A stretch of 64,000 nucleotides of DNA, taken from contig NZ_JAUSZL010000002.1 of NCBI RefSeq assembly GCF_030817535.1, positions 2,108,001 through 2,172,000 on the forward strand, in the 5' to 3' direction. This DNA is from Streptomyces sp. V3I8 (GTDB lineage Bacteria > Actinomycetota > Actinomycetes > Streptomycetales > Streptomycetaceae). The position numbers were made by a program, and so were the translations under genes. The notes beneath the pieces were generated by a model. It did no database searches. It saw nothing but the letters and a program-made list of their open reading frames with translations, and was not told the DNA's origin. Shown here one piece after another: positions 8,350 to 16,758 of this stretch; the first letter of the stretch is position 1; every line of letters starts with the position of its first letter.

Positions 8350-9756
8350 ATGTCCCAACATCAGTTACGGCACGGCCCGTCCAGGCCCGACCCGGAGCCG
8401 CACGTACCGCACGGACCACGCCCGGCACGCCTCGTGCGCTGGCTGGGCGGATTCGGCGCGGCGGCCGCCGGCTACGCGGTGTTCCAGTCGGTGTTCGGCC
8501 TCCTTCCGGACAACCTCGGCGGTCAGTCCGCCCGTTACGCCATCGCCCTGGTGAACGGGCTCGGCACAGCCCTCGCGGTCTGGCTGTCCGCCGCGCTGCT
8601 CCGGGCCCGGAGTGAGCTCAACTCAGCGACGAGACCCGGGCAGTTACCGGTCCCGGGCAGCGCGGGGCCGGCCGGGACCGGCCCGCTCCCCGACTTGTTC
8701 TCCACCGCCTACCGCACCCTCGCCGAACAGATCTGCGTGGTCGACGACCCCGTACGCGGGCGCCTCACCGGCTGGCCGCACTCCCTCGGTGAGAGCGGTC
8801 CCGGCCGGCCCACCTCCGTCGGTACCGCGTACGGGCTGCACATCATGCTCGACCTGGGCATGCCCGAAGGGCGGATCGGCGCGGGCGACCTGGTGGACAC
8901 GCTGTGGCGACTGCGTCTGCCGGACGGCGGCTGGTCGGCGCGCTCGCAGGGCTCCGAGGCCCGCCCGGAGGTCACCGCGCACGTACTGGGCGCACTGGCC
9001 CGGGCGGGGGCGTCCCGGGAACGGCTCGCCGAGGAGGTGGCGATCTGCGAGGCACGGTTCACGCCGGAACTCGACCGTACGGGGCAGGAGTTGACACACG
9101 TCGTGACGACCGTGCTGCGCGGTCTGCTGCGTGCGGCGCCCGACTCGGCCGCGCTGCCGCTGCTGCGCGACCACCTCGTCGAGGGTGCGGTCACCGACCC
9201 GCGACGCCGGCACCGCCGCTGCTGGGGCTACCGGCTCACGTCCCCGCACGGCCCGCCGTCCCCCCTGCACACGGCCCAGGCGGTGGTCGCGCTGGACCGC
9301 GTGGCCCGCGTCCTGGGCAGCGAGAGCGGCAACGTGCGCGCGGCCCGCGAGGACGGCGTGCGCTGGCTGCTGGCCTGCCCGGACGCCCCGCACGACACCT
9401 GCCTGGACCTGTCCAACCTCCGCGAGGAGGTACGCAGGCCGCGCACCGACGACCCGTCCCGCCACGAGGTGCTGAACGTACGGCACTTCACGGCCTCCTG
9501 GATCGTCCGCGCCCTGCTCACCCCCGGCGCCCGCGAGATCGCCCGCGAGGACGGCGTCGAGGAGGAGTGGCGCGAGTTGCTGAACGGCGCGGCGAGCTCC
9601 GTCTGGGCCGGCCAGACGGAGGGCATATGGACGTGGGTGCGCGACGACAACAGCGAGCTGCGGCGGCCCATGTGGATGACCTACCAAGGTCTTTCCGCGC
9701 TGCGGTCGCATGCCGTATGGATGTACCAGCCGTCGACGCGGCAACCGAACGGCTGA
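8350..9756 (+). CDS. Membrane-anchored alpha/alpha-toroid (prenyltransferase/squalene-cyclase repeat-like) protein
   Basis: A 468-residue protein. The N-terminus has two hydrophobic helices (about residues 27-50 and 58-80, GFGAAAAGYAVFQSVFGLLP and ALVNGLGTALAVWLSAALL). A long helical domain follows, with squalene-cyclase/prenyltransferase-type repeats: LPDGGWSARSQGSEARPEVT, then WGYRLTSPHGPPSPLHTAQAV and a late QTEGIWTWVRDD. The DxDD-type catalytic motif of true squalene-hopene cyclases was not seen, so the fold may serve binding rather than cyclisation. ATG 8350 has a strong purine-rich AGGGAG site upstream. The cupin-like gene follows 53 bp downstream on the same strand. Function unknown. 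Confidence 0.65.
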   Translation: MSQHQLRHGPSRPDPEPHVPHGPRPARLVRWLGGFGAAAAGYAVFQSVFGLLPDNLGGQSARYAIALVNGLGTALAVWLSAALLRARSELNSATRPGQLPVPGSAGPAGTGPLPDLFSTAYRTLAEQICVVDDPVRGRLTGWPHSLGESGPGRPTSVGTAYGLHIMLDLGMPEGRIGAGDLVDTLWRLRLPDGGWSARSQGSEARPEVTAHVLGALARAGASRERLAEEVAICEARFTPELDRTGQELTHVVTTVLRGLLRAAPDSAALPLLRDHLVEGAVTDPRRRHRRCWGYRLTSPHGPPSPLHTAQAVVALDRVARVLGSESGNVRAAREDGVRWLLACPDAPHDTCLDLSNLREEVRRPRTDDPSRHEVLNVRHFTASWIVRALLTPGAREIAREDGVEEEWRELLNGAASSVWAGQTEGIWTWVRDDNSELRRPMWMTYQGLSALRSHAVWMYQPSTRQPNG

Positions 9757-9809
9757 ACCGACGAACTGAATCGACGAGCCGGTGAACCGGTGAACCGGGA
9801 GGAACGTGC

Positions 9810-10577
9810 ATGGGTGGCCGACAGGTCCTGGCGGCACGGCGGTTGCTTGCCGAGATGCCGGACGGCGAACCGCCCGAGCACGTACAGCTCGCGGCGGCCC
9901 GGGCGGTCGTGGCGGAACTGGGCTCTCCGGAGCGCCTGTTGGAGCTGATCGCCGAACTGGCCTCCGGCGAGGGGGATCCGCACGGCTGTGCCCGGCTGTC
10001 GTACCGCCATGTCCTGGGCTTCGACAAGCTCCTGCTCATCGACGGCGGCCCCCACCACATGCTGCGTGCCCACCTCTGGCATCCCGGGCGGAGGGCGATC
10101 GGCAAGGAGGACATCCACAACCATCGTTCCCCGCTCGCCTCCTCCGTCGTACGGGGGCGGCTGGCGATGGAGCTGTACGCGCCCCGCGGCAGCGACAGCG
10201 GCAGCGGCAGCGGCAGCGGCAGCGGCAGCGGCAGCGACGGGATCGGGGCGGAGCGCTATCGGGAATCCCTGGCGGGCGGTTCGGCGGACTGGCTGCTGGA
10301 ACCGACGGGTCCGGCCCGGCTGCACCTCACGCAGGTCGCGGAGTACGCGGCGGGCAGCACCTACGCCCTGCCCGCGCACACCCTGCACCGGGCGTGGTGC
10401 GACACGGCGGAGCCGACCGTGACGCTCTTCCTGGAGACAGGGAACGGGCGGCGCCGGCACACCGACGTGTTCACGGCGGCGGGACCCCACCCGGGGGCCG
10501 TACCGAAGGTGCCGCTGGAGACGGAGGACTACCTGAGCGAGCTCGACGCGCTCGCGGAGCTGCTCAGAAGTTCGTGA
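9810..10577 (+). CDS. Cupin-like metal-binding protein of unknown function
   Basis: A 255-residue soluble protein. After a helical N-terminal third (about 65 residues) comes a beta-rich domain with the possible metal site GKEDIHNHRSPLASSVVRG (His-x-His) and a second His in YALPAHTLHRAW, the spacing expected of a cupin-like double-stranded beta helix. Between them is a Gly-Ser repeat coded by a hexanucleotide (ggcagc) run at about 10188-10240, probably a slippage-prone loop. ATG 9810 follows GGGAGGAAC. It lies 53 bp after the toroid gene and converges with the Nudix gene, overlapping its end by 14 bp. It may be a dioxygenase-like or sensing protein, and nothing more specific can be supported. 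Confidence 0.6.
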   Translation: MGGRQVLAARRLLAEMPDGEPPEHVQLAAARAVVAELGSPERLLELIAELASGEGDPHGCARLSYRHVLGFDKLLLIDGGPHHMLRAHLWHPGRRAIGKEDIHNHRSPLASSVVRGRLAMELYAPRGSDSGSGSGSGSGSGSDGIGAERYRESLAGGSADWLLEPTGPARLHLTQVAEYAAGSTYALPAHTLHRAWCDTAEPTVTLFLETGNGRRRHTDVFTAAGPHPGAVPKVPLETEDYLSELDALAELLRSS

Positions 10578-10980
10578 GGGCCTGGCGCACGATGTCCAGG
10601 TTGTACTCGTCGATGTCCACCGTGTGCAGTTCGTCCGGGCTCAGCCAGCGGTGGGTCTGGTCCGGCTCGGGGAGGGTGATGTGCCGGGAGAGCGGGTTGA
10701 CCAGGAAGTTCTCCTGGAAGTTCTTGGTCTCCTGGCCGCGGTACTCGCTCATGAAGGAGGATTCGCCGACCTTGCGGACCACCTCACCGAGCAGCCCGGT
10801 CTCCTCCTTGAGCTCCCGCAGCACGCCGTCCTCGGCGCTTTCGCCGGGCTCCAGCTTTCCGCAGGGCACGCCCCACACCCGGGGCAGGAAGCGCTCGGTC
10901 TCACTGCGGCGCACCAGCAGGACGAGGCCCTTGCGCATCACGACGGCCGCGGCCAGTCGCTTGGTACCGGGGATGTCCAT
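10564..10980 (-). CDS. Nudix hydrolase
   Basis: A 138-residue Nudix protein. The Nudix box reads GKLEPGESAEDGVLRELKEE followed by TGL, matching GX5EX7REUXEEXGU with all catalytic glutamates present. It follows a typical beta strand LAAAVVMRKGLVLLVRRSE. Nudix enzymes hydrolyse nucleoside diphosphates linked to another group, and the substrate here is not evident. ATG 10980 starts the conserved domain. A GTG at 11028 would add 16 residues without family support. It converges on the cupin-like gene with overlapping 3' ends. A small solo enzyme, confident at family level. Confidence 0.88.
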   Translation of the reverse strand: MDIPGTKRLAAAVVMRKGLVLLVRRSETERFLPRVWGVPCGKLEPGESAEDGVLRELKEETGLLGEVVRKVGESSFMSEYRGQETKNFQENFLVNPLSRHITLPEPDQTHRWLSPDELHTVDIDEYNLDIVRQALTNF

Positions 10981-11095
10981 GATTCCTGGGTCCCTCGCCG
11001 ATCGGAGTCCACAGATTCTTGTACCCACGAAAATGTCAACGCTACCAGCATGCCCGCACGGGTGGGGCGCTTCCGGGCGGACCGCTCCCCTCCGT

Positions 11096-11920
11096 TCACC
11101 GCAGGGCCTGCACGTCGTCGTACGTGGGCGTCGCCCCCTCCACGGGCTCGCCTGCGCGGATCAGGGCCGCCGTCTCCAGGGCCGCGCCCAGGGCGCGCCG
11201 GTAGAGGAGTGAACCGAGGCTGATGCGGCTGACGCCGAGGTCGGCGAGGGCCGGGACGGTCGGTCCTGCCAGGGTGTAGAGGATGTTGAGGGGCACGTCG
11301 AGGGTCTTCAGCAGGGCGGTGATGCAGGGCGGGTCGCTCAGGCCGGGGACGAACACACCGTCCGCGCCCGCCTGCCGGTAGGCGTCCAGGCGGCGGATCG
11401 TCTCGCGTGCCCGGCCGCCGCCGTCACCGCCGCCGTCACCGTTGCCGTCGCCTTCGCCGTCCCGCAGCCAGTGGGTGTCCGTGCGGGCGTTCACGAACAG
11501 GTCCGGTACGGCTTCCTTCACCGCGGTGATCTTCGCCGCGTGGAGTTCGGCGGGGGCCAGGGTGCCGTCCGGGCGGCCGTCCTCCAGGTTGATTCCGGCG
11601 GCGCCGGCCGCGGCGAGTTCGCGGGCCGCCTCGGCGACCTCTTCCGGGTCGTCGCTGAAACCGTTCTCGGCGTCGACCGAGAGGAGGAACGGGCCGCCGC
11701 CGAGCAGGCGGGCGAGCGTCAGTGACGCGTTCCTCGTCGCCGCGTGGCCGTCGGGGAGGCCGGCGGCCGCGGCCACTCCCAGGCTGGTCGTACCGACCGC
11801 CGCGAAGCCCTGCGCCGCCAGGGCCGTCGCCGAGGCGTGGTCCCAGGCGTTGGGGAGGAGGAGGGGGGCTCCGTCCGCTCGGTGGAGGGCGGCGAAGGAG
11901 GTGGAGGGGTGCGGGCTCAT
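11096..11920 (-). CDS. Isocitrate lyase/PEP mutase superfamily enzyme
   Basis: A 274-residue TIM-barrel enzyme. Family motifs: LLLPNAWDHASATALAAQGF at the N-terminus, then TTSLGVAAAAGLPDG, the metal-binding LLSVDAENGFSDDPEEVAE, GINLEDGRPDG and FVNARTDTHWL. Members cleave or rearrange C-C/C-P bonds of 2-oxo acids (2-methylisocitrate lyase, PEP mutase, carboxyvinyl-phosphonate mutase relatives). The KKCGH catalytic loop of isocitrate lyase is absent, as is usual for this short subgroup. An acidic low-complexity loop (DGEGDGNGDGGGDGGG) is inserted after the NARTD strand. ATG 11920 was chosen over upstream low-complexity codons. Substrate unknown. Confidence 0.82.
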   Translation of the reverse strand: MSPHPSTSFAALHRADGAPLLLPNAWDHASATALAAQGFAAVGTTSLGVAAAAGLPDGHAATRNASLTLARLLGGGPFLLSVDAENGFSDDPEEVAEAARELAAAGAAGINLEDGRPDGTLAPAELHAAKITAVKEAVPDLFVNARTDTHWLRDGEGDGNGDGGGDGGGRARETIRRLDAYRQAGADGVFVPGLSDPPCITALLKTLDVPLNILYTLAGPTVPALADLGVSRISLGSLLYRRALGAALETAALIRAGEPVEGATPTYDDVQALR

Positions 11921-12024
11921 GGGGCGACGGTAGTGGGGGGACGGTTCGGTGGCCGCCGAACCGTCCGCCGTCGCTCTCCGCGGGTTCGTCCGTACCGCTG
12001 TCGCTGCCGCTGCCGCTGCCGCTG

Positions 12025-12519
12025 TCAGGGCACCGTCTCGCCCCGCACCAGCGGATGGCACACCGGCTGGACGTCCTCGGGGAGGTCGTCCGGCCGGCAC
12101 CAGCGGGCCTCCAGGATCTCGGAGGGGTCGAGGCGCAGCTCTCCGCTCACCAGGCGTGCCTCGTAGGCCACTTCCAGACGGGTACGGAGGCCGCTGTTCA
12201 GCATCACCAGGGCGCCCGCCTCCACGTCGAGGCCCGTCTCTTCCCTGACCTCGCGCACGACGGTCGCCCGGAAGTCCTCACCCCTGTGCGCGAAACCGCT
12301 CGGCAGTCCCCACTGACGGCCAGGAGGCCACATCCGGTGCCGGAGCAGCAGGACCCGTCCCTCGTCGTCCCGCACGACACCGGTCACACCGACCACGAAC
12401 TTGGCGTTCAGGAGCCACATGACGCGGTTCTGAAGGGGGCGCAGAAGCCGCCACAGGCGGGTGAGCAGTCGTCGCACCGGACCTCGAAGGGATAGGAGAA
12501 GCGGAAGCAGGGGCGTCAC
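12025..12519 (-). CDS. Nudix hydrolase (membrane-proximal basic/hydrophobic N-terminus)
   Basis: The Nudix box is GFAHRGEDFRATVVREVREE followed by TGL, with the substrate-side strand VVGVTGVVRDDEGRVLLLRH before it and the C-terminal EARWCRPDDLPEDV after it. The N-terminus (LLPLLLSLRGPVRRLLTRL) is amphipathic and could associate with the membrane. From GTG 12517-12519 the protein is 164 residues. The frame stays open to GTG 12654, which has a GGGGGA site eight bases upstream, so a 45-residue extension is possible. It is a second, unrelated Nudix gene close to the one at 10564. Substrate unknown. Confidence 0.85.
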   Translation of the reverse strand: MTPLLPLLLSLRGPVRRLLTRLWRLLRPLQNRVMWLLNAKFVVGVTGVVRDDEGRVLLLRHRMWPPGRQWGLPSGFAHRGEDFRATVVREVREETGLDVEAGALVMLNSGLRTRLEVAYEARLVSGELRLDPSEILEARWCRPDDLPEDVQPVCHPLVRGETVP

Positions 12520-12765
12520 CCGTGGGGAGGCAGGACGGGCGCCACCGTGCGAAACGCTACCGTCCGGGCGCCCCGCCCGAGGCGGCGCGGTCCGGTGCCG
12601 GGCTCCCGCTCCTGGTGTCACAGGTGACCGCGCGCCGCGGGCGGCACGCGCCACGGACCGTATCCCCCAATCGGCCGGGGCATGCCCGGCCCTCCTCCGG
12701 CACCCCGCTCCTTCCCCGCCTCGGACCCGGCCGTGGTCCCGGGCACGGAATCCCGGGCGGGTCCG

Positions 12766-13875
12766 TCACCTCAGCAGGTGAGCCGGGAGCAGGGACTGTC
12801 CGCGGAGTTCGTCCGCGACCAGTTGTGCGTACGCCGTCGCGCCCCGCGTCGACGTGTGGGTGTTGTCGCGCTTCTCGTCGTAGAGGTACAGGGCCTTGGA
12901 GCCCTCCACTCCCAGCGACTCCACCAGGGCCTTCGTGCGGGCCGTCAGGTTGATGAGCGGAACCTGGTGGGCCGCGGCGACCGCGCGGACGACGGCGGGG
13001 TGGTCCACGCCGAGGCCGTTCACCAGGAGGGCCGTGCCGTTGTTCAGGGTGCCGTCGGTGTTGAACCAGCGGCGGACGATCGGGGTGACCAGGACCGGAC
13101 GCCCGCCCCTGTCCCGGACGCCCGCGACGAGCGCCTCCAGGTTCGCGCGGTACGTCGCCTCGTCCGTCTGCTTGTCGTTGTGGGCGAGCTGGACGAGGAC
13201 CAGGTCGCCCCTGCGGATGAGCGGCCGGACGGTCGCGAAGAGCCGTGGATCGGCGAGGTAGCTGACCGTGCTCTCCCCCGAATCCGCGTAGTTGGCGACG
13301 GAGACGCCCTTGCGCAGGTACTGCGGGAGCTGCTGACCCCACCCCGAGTAGGGGTCCCCGGGCTGGTCGCAGACCGTGGAGTCGCCCACCAGGAAGATCT
13401 GCCGGGTGTGGCGGCCCGCCGGGGTGACCCGGATGTCGGCCGGCGCGGGGGCCGAGCCGCCGATCACCAGGTCGAGCCCGGGCGTGCCGTCGGGACCGGT
13501 GGGCTCGCCCTCGGGCGTGCGGACGTTCACCGTGAAGCTGCGGGTCACCGATGCGCCCGCTTCCGTCGGCGTCTCCGCGAGCAGCGTGCGCCGTGTCTCG
13601 CCGCTGACGGCGGTGCTCGCCGCGGCCTCGCCGCCGAGCCGCACCCGCACGTCGTACGTGCCGGGCGGGACGTCGAAGTGGCAGGCCGTCCCGGTGCAGT
13701 CCTCCGGGCCACGCACCGGAGCCGGGCCCAGGTCCGGGCCCAGGTCCGAACCCGAACCCGAGCCCGCTCCCGGGCCCGGACCCGAGTCGTGGCCCCTCGC
13801 CTCGGCCGGGGCGACCGACAGGGCCGAGGCGACGGTCAGCAATGCCAGCAGGGTGATCGTCGCGCGTCGCGACAC
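12766..13875 (-). CDS. Secreted SGNH/GDSL hydrolase, rhamnogalacturonan-acetylesterase-like
   Basis: A 369-residue exported esterase. Signal peptide: MSRRATITLLALLTVASALS, cleaved near AEA-RG. A low-complexity Gly/Ser/Pro linker follows, then a beta-rich module (residues about 60-150, PPGTYDVRVRLGGEAAAS), then the SGNH domain: IFLVGDSTVCDQPGDPYSGW (nucleophile Ser), NYADSGESTVSYL (Gly), VLVQLAHNDKQTD (Asn) and the C-terminal DNTHTSTRG (Asp-His). This layout matches rhamnogalacturonan acetylesterases (CE12 type), which deacetylate pectic backbones. An operator-like palindrome core lies 79-90 bp upstream of its start at 13954-13965, matching one upstream of the LacI gene. The downstream neighbour in the genome is a GH43 enzyme gene on the same strand. 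Confidence 0.83.
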   Translation of the reverse strand: MSRRATITLLALLTVASALSVAPAEARGHDSGPGPGAGSGSGSDLGPDLGPAPVRGPEDCTGTACHFDVPPGTYDVRVRLGGEAAASTAVSGETRRTLLAETPTEAGASVTRSFTVNVRTPEGEPTGPDGTPGLDLVIGGSAPAPADIRVTPAGRHTRQIFLVGDSTVCDQPGDPYSGWGQQLPQYLRKGVSVANYADSGESTVSYLADPRLFATVRPLIRRGDLVLVQLAHNDKQTDEATYRANLEALVAGVRDRGGRPVLVTPIVRRWFNTDGTLNNGTALLVNGLGVDHPAVVRAVAAAHQVPLINLTARTKALVESLGVEGSKALYLYDEKRDNTHTSTRGATAYAQLVADELRGQSLLPAHLLR

Positions 13876-13953
13876 GGCTCCTCCAACAGGTCCGGCAAGT
13901 CGTCGAGGCGGCAGGCCGGCACGCCCGGACCGCTGGACCGTACCGTTGATGGC

Positions 13954-13965
13954 AAGCGCTTTCTA
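13954..13965. promoter_or_regulatory. Candidate LacI-family operator upstream of the SGNH esterase
   Basis: The 12-mer aagcgctttcta sits between the GH43 stop (13986) and the esterase start (13875). The same 12-mer occurs at 22373-22384, just upstream of the LacI-family gene at 22433. Its core AAGCGCTTT is the centre of an imperfect GAAAGCGCTTTC-type palindrome, the shape typical of LacI/GalR operators. That both copies lie directly upstream of genes of one polysaccharide locus supports a shared operator. This is inference from two matches. Confidence 0.5.
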
Positions 13966-13985
13966 GAGGGCCGACCGGGAAAGGT

Positions 13986-15398
13986 TCAGGTTCCCCTGGT
14001 CCACTGCTGGTTCGTCGCCCCGTTGCAGGTGTACGTGATCAGCGCGGCGGAGTCCGCCGTGGACGCGCCGTTCACGTCCAGGCACTCGCCGGTCGCGCGG
14101 GACTTGACGTTCACGTAGGAACCGGTGGTGGTGAGCGACCACTGCTGGGCGGTCGACGACGCGCTGCAGTTCTCCTGCGTGACGGTGCTCGCGTTCTCCT
14201 GCACGCACAGGGAACTGCCCCGCACCGCGAGCTGGTAGTAGCCGCTGCCGACCGACTTGAACCAGTACTTCTGGTTGGCGCCGCCGTTGCAGGCGTACTG
14301 CTTGATCTGGGCGCCCGCCCACAGCGACTGGCTGGTGACGTCGGCGCACTTCGAGGAGTGGCGGGCGATCAGCGAGTTGTACGTGGCACTCGTCCCGGTG
14401 ACGGTCCCGGCGGCCGTGTCGACGGTGACCTCCGGTGACCAGGACATGGACATCGTGGTCGAGCTCGGGAAGGTCAGCGGCAGCCAGACGTAGCGCGAGT
14501 CGTTGACCGTGCCGCCGAAGGAGTTGCCCCACCGGTCGCCCAGGTAGAGGTAGGAAGTGCCCGAACTCCCCTGCACGGGCAGGACGAAGGCGGTCTGCGA
14601 GTTGTACGTCGTCGCGTCGCCGACGTTCGTCATCGCCGTCCAGGGGCCCGCGATCGAGGTCGCCGTGGCGTACTGCTGCTGGTTGGCGTTCCAGCCGGTC
14701 GCCCCCGAGGTCAGCATGAAGTAGACGCCGCCCCGCTTGAACAGGGCGGGGGCCTCCCGGTGGCCGCCGTGCCACGGGTCCGCGACCAGGCTCGCGATGC
14801 CCGTGTAGTCGGCCGTCAGCCGGTAGATCTGCAGGTCGTAGTTCTCGCGGGCCGCCGAGACCATGTAGCCGGCGCCGTCCGTGTCGACGAACACCGTGAT
14901 GTCCCGGGACATGTGGGTGCCCAGGGGCCGGAAACTGCCCTGCCAGGTGTAGGCGCCGTCGACCGTGTCCGACACGGCGACCGCGGCGCGGGCCTCGCCG
15001 TAGTCGACTCCGTTCTCCTTGTGCATCCACATCACGAACTTGCCGGTGGACGCGTTGTACATGACCTTCGGCCGCTCTATGTTCGCGGTCGCCAGTTCCA
15101 GACTGCTCGCCTCGGTCAGGACGTGGTTGCGGAACTCCCAGTTCTTCAGGTCCGTCGAGCGGTACGCGTCCACGTACCGGAAGGTGTTGTCGGTGTTCCG
15201 GTTCTCGCCGAACCAGTAGTAGTACGAGCCGACCTTGACGACGCCGCCGCCGTGGGCGTGCACCGGGCTGCCGCCGGTGTCGGTGAACTGCGTGCCGTTC
15301 GCGATGGTCTGGGGGGCGGCCTGGGCCGGGCCCGCGGTGGCGAGTGCGCCGGCCAGGGCCAGGCAGAGGGCGAGGAGTACCGCGTACAGGCGTCTCAT
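13986..15398 (-). CDS. Secreted GH43 glycoside hydrolase with C-terminal ricin-type lectin
   Basis: A 470-residue exported enzyme. Signal peptide MRRLYAVLLALCLALAGALA, cleaved after AQA. The GH43 five-blade propeller starts at about residue 30: SPVHAHGGGVVKVGSYYYWF (the HAHGG motif of the exo-1,3-galactanase-like subgroup), then the middle ARAAVAVSDT and RDITVFVDTDG, and HREAPALFKRGGVYFMLTSG with a candidate catalytic Glu. Residues about 345-470 form a ricin B domain (QW repeats such as QKYWF, AQQWSL and NQQWTRGT). GGAG lies nine bases before ATG 15398. The likely substrate is a galactan side chain, by subgroup resemblance only. It is transcribed with the downstream esterase or from a promoter at about 15480-15510. 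Confidence 0.83.
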   Translation of the reverse strand: MRRLYAVLLALCLALAGALATAGPAQAAPQTIANGTQFTDTGGSPVHAHGGGVVKVGSYYYWFGENRNTDNTFRYVDAYRSTDLKNWEFRNHVLTEASSLELATANIERPKVMYNASTGKFVMWMHKENGVDYGEARAAVAVSDTVDGAYTWQGSFRPLGTHMSRDITVFVDTDGAGYMVSAARENYDLQIYRLTADYTGIASLVADPWHGGHREAPALFKRGGVYFMLTSGATGWNANQQQYATATSIAGPWTAMTNVGDATTYNSQTAFVLPVQGSSGTSYLYLGDRWGNSFGGTVNDSRYVWLPLTFPSSTTMSMSWSPEVTVDTAAGTVTGTSATYNSLIARHSSKCADVTSQSLWAGAQIKQYACNGGANQKYWFKSVGSGYYQLAVRGSSLCVQENASTVTQENCSASSTAQQWSLTTTGSYVNVKSRATGECLDVNGASTADSAALITYTCNGATNQQWTRGT

Positions 15399-15731
15399 CT
15401 CGGACACGCTCCTTCGGGGGCGTCGGGGGGGCCGTCGAGGGTGGGGGCACTGCTGGGGGCGCTGATGGAGACACAAAAGCCAACAGAAACGTTCGACATT
15501 TCGCACAACATCTGTCATGCCGAACGCCGAAAAGGTAAGGGTGTGTTACGGGGAGGTCAACGGGTCGCGGGAGAACCGGTGCGAAGCAAGGGCGGGCGTG
15601 CGTCCCGAAGTGGACCGGCGTACGGCGCCGTACCGCGTCGCGCCACGTCGTGGCAGGACGGCGGGCCACGCGACCCGTAGGGGTGACGGCCGGGTTGCGC
15701 GCCGCCGCGGGGTGCGGGCTAGCGTCGGTGC
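15399..15731. promoter_or_regulatory. Divergent control region of GH43 and mmuM genes with CGAAA/TTTCG half-sites
   Basis: This 333-bp gap lies between divergently transcribed genes. At 15486-15503 the plus strand reads gaaacgttcgacatttcg, an imperfect inverted repeat with CGAAA/TTTCG-like ends. Such ends resemble the CGAAACTTTCG-type boxes reported upstream of Streptomyces xylanase genes, and an exact CGAAACTTTCG occurs at 22387-22397 in this window. On the minus strand TTGTGC, a 17-bp spacer and TGTTGG could form a weak promoter overlapping the box. The stretch 15510-15545 is AT-richer than its surroundings. No ORF is convincing. Confidence 0.4.
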
Positions 15732-16700
15732 ATGACCAGCGACAGTTCCCGTTCCCTTGGCGACAGCTCCCGTTCCGTCGGCGACGGCTCCCGTTCCTTC
15801 GCTGATGCCGTCGCCGCCGGGACGGTCGTCCTCGACGGCGGCATGTCCAACCAGCTGAGGTCGGCCGGGCACGATCTGAGCGACGAACTGTGGTCCGCGC
15901 GGCTGCTCGTGGAGCGGCCGGAGGCGATCGCCGCGGCGCACCTCGCCTACTTCGAGGCCGGCGCGGACGTGGCGATCACCGCCAGCTACCAGGCGACCTT
16001 CGAGGGGTTCGCGCGGCGGGGTGTTCCGGAGGAACGGGCAGATGAGCTGCTGGGGTTGAGCGTCTCGCTCGCGCGGGATGCCGCCCATCAGGCCGGGGCG
16101 CGGGGGGTGCGGCGGCCGTTGTGGGTGGCGGCGTCCGTGGGGCCGTACGGGGCGATGCTCGCGGACGGGTCCGAGTACCGGGGGCGGTACGGGGTGAGCG
16201 TGGACGGGCTGGAGCGGTTCCACCGGCGGCGGATGGAGGTGCTGGCCGCGGCCGGGCCCGATGTGCTCGCGCTGGAGACCGTGCCGGACGTCGACGAGGC
16301 GCGGGCGCTGGTACGGGTCGTGCGGGGGCTCGGGGTGCCGGCGTGGCTGTCGTACAGCGTCGCCGGGGGGCTGACGCGGGCCGGGCAGTCGCTGGAGGAG
16401 GCGTTCTCGGTGGCCGCCGGTGTCGACGAGGTGGTGGCGGTGGGGGTGAACTGCTGCGCGCCGGAGGAGGTGGAGGCGGCGGTGGAGGTCGCCGCGCGGG
16501 TCGCCGGCAAGCCGGTGGTCGTCTATCCGAACAGCGGGGAGCGGTGGGACGCCGGAGCCCGTCGCTGGGTGGGGAGCCCGACGTTCGCCGCCGGGGCGGT
16601 GGCCGGCTGGGAGCGGGCGGGGGCGCGGGCGGTCGGGGGGTGCTGCCGGGTGGGGCCTGCGGCGATCGCGGCGATCGCCACGGCGGTGCGCTCCGCGTAG
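15732..16700 (+). CDS. mmuM: Homocysteine S-methyltransferase
   Basis: A 322-residue cytosolic methyltransferase that should move a methyl group from S-methylmethionine (or S-adenosylmethionine) to homocysteine to form methionine. The N-terminal strand is TVVLDGGMSNQL, then DVAITASYQATFEGF and LWVAASVGPYGA. Zinc-binding cysteines are present in GVNCCAPEE and GGCCRVGPAAI. The core length matches the family once the Ser/Arg/Asp-rich N-terminal repeat (SSRSLGD, SSRSVGD, GSRSFAD) is discounted; that repeat is a recent in-frame tandem duplication. The start is ATG 15732. A 74-bp tandem repeat array begins 58 bp after the stop. Confidence 0.92.
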   Translation: MTSDSSRSLGDSSRSVGDGSRSFADAVAAGTVVLDGGMSNQLRSAGHDLSDELWSARLLVERPEAIAAAHLAYFEAGADVAITASYQATFEGFARRGVPEERADELLGLSVSLARDAAHQAGARGVRRPLWVAASVGPYGAMLADGSEYRGRYGVSVDGLERFHRRRMEVLAAAGPDVLALETVPDVDEARALVRVVRGLGVPAWLSYSVAGGLTRAGQSLEEAFSVAAGVDEVVAVGVNCCAPEEVEAAVEVAARVAGKPVVVYPNSGERWDAGARRWVGSPTFAAGAVAGWERAGARAVGGCCRVGPAAIAAIATAVRSA

Positions 16701-16758
16701 TCGCCGGGGGTGGAGCCTGGAGGAGCGGGGGGGGGTTCCGCGTCATGGTGACCTGCGG

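Noticed and set aside
8054..8428. Minus-strand frame with Lys-Ala-Ala-Arg repeats resembling a basic DNA-binding tail
   Set aside because: The repeats come from a 12-bp tandem unit, there is no folded domain or ribosome site, and the frame overlaps the start of the toroid gene.
8350..9756. True squalene-hopene or terpene cyclase
   Set aside because: Toroid repeats are present but no DxDD-type catalytic motif was seen, and no isoprenoid genes lie nearby.
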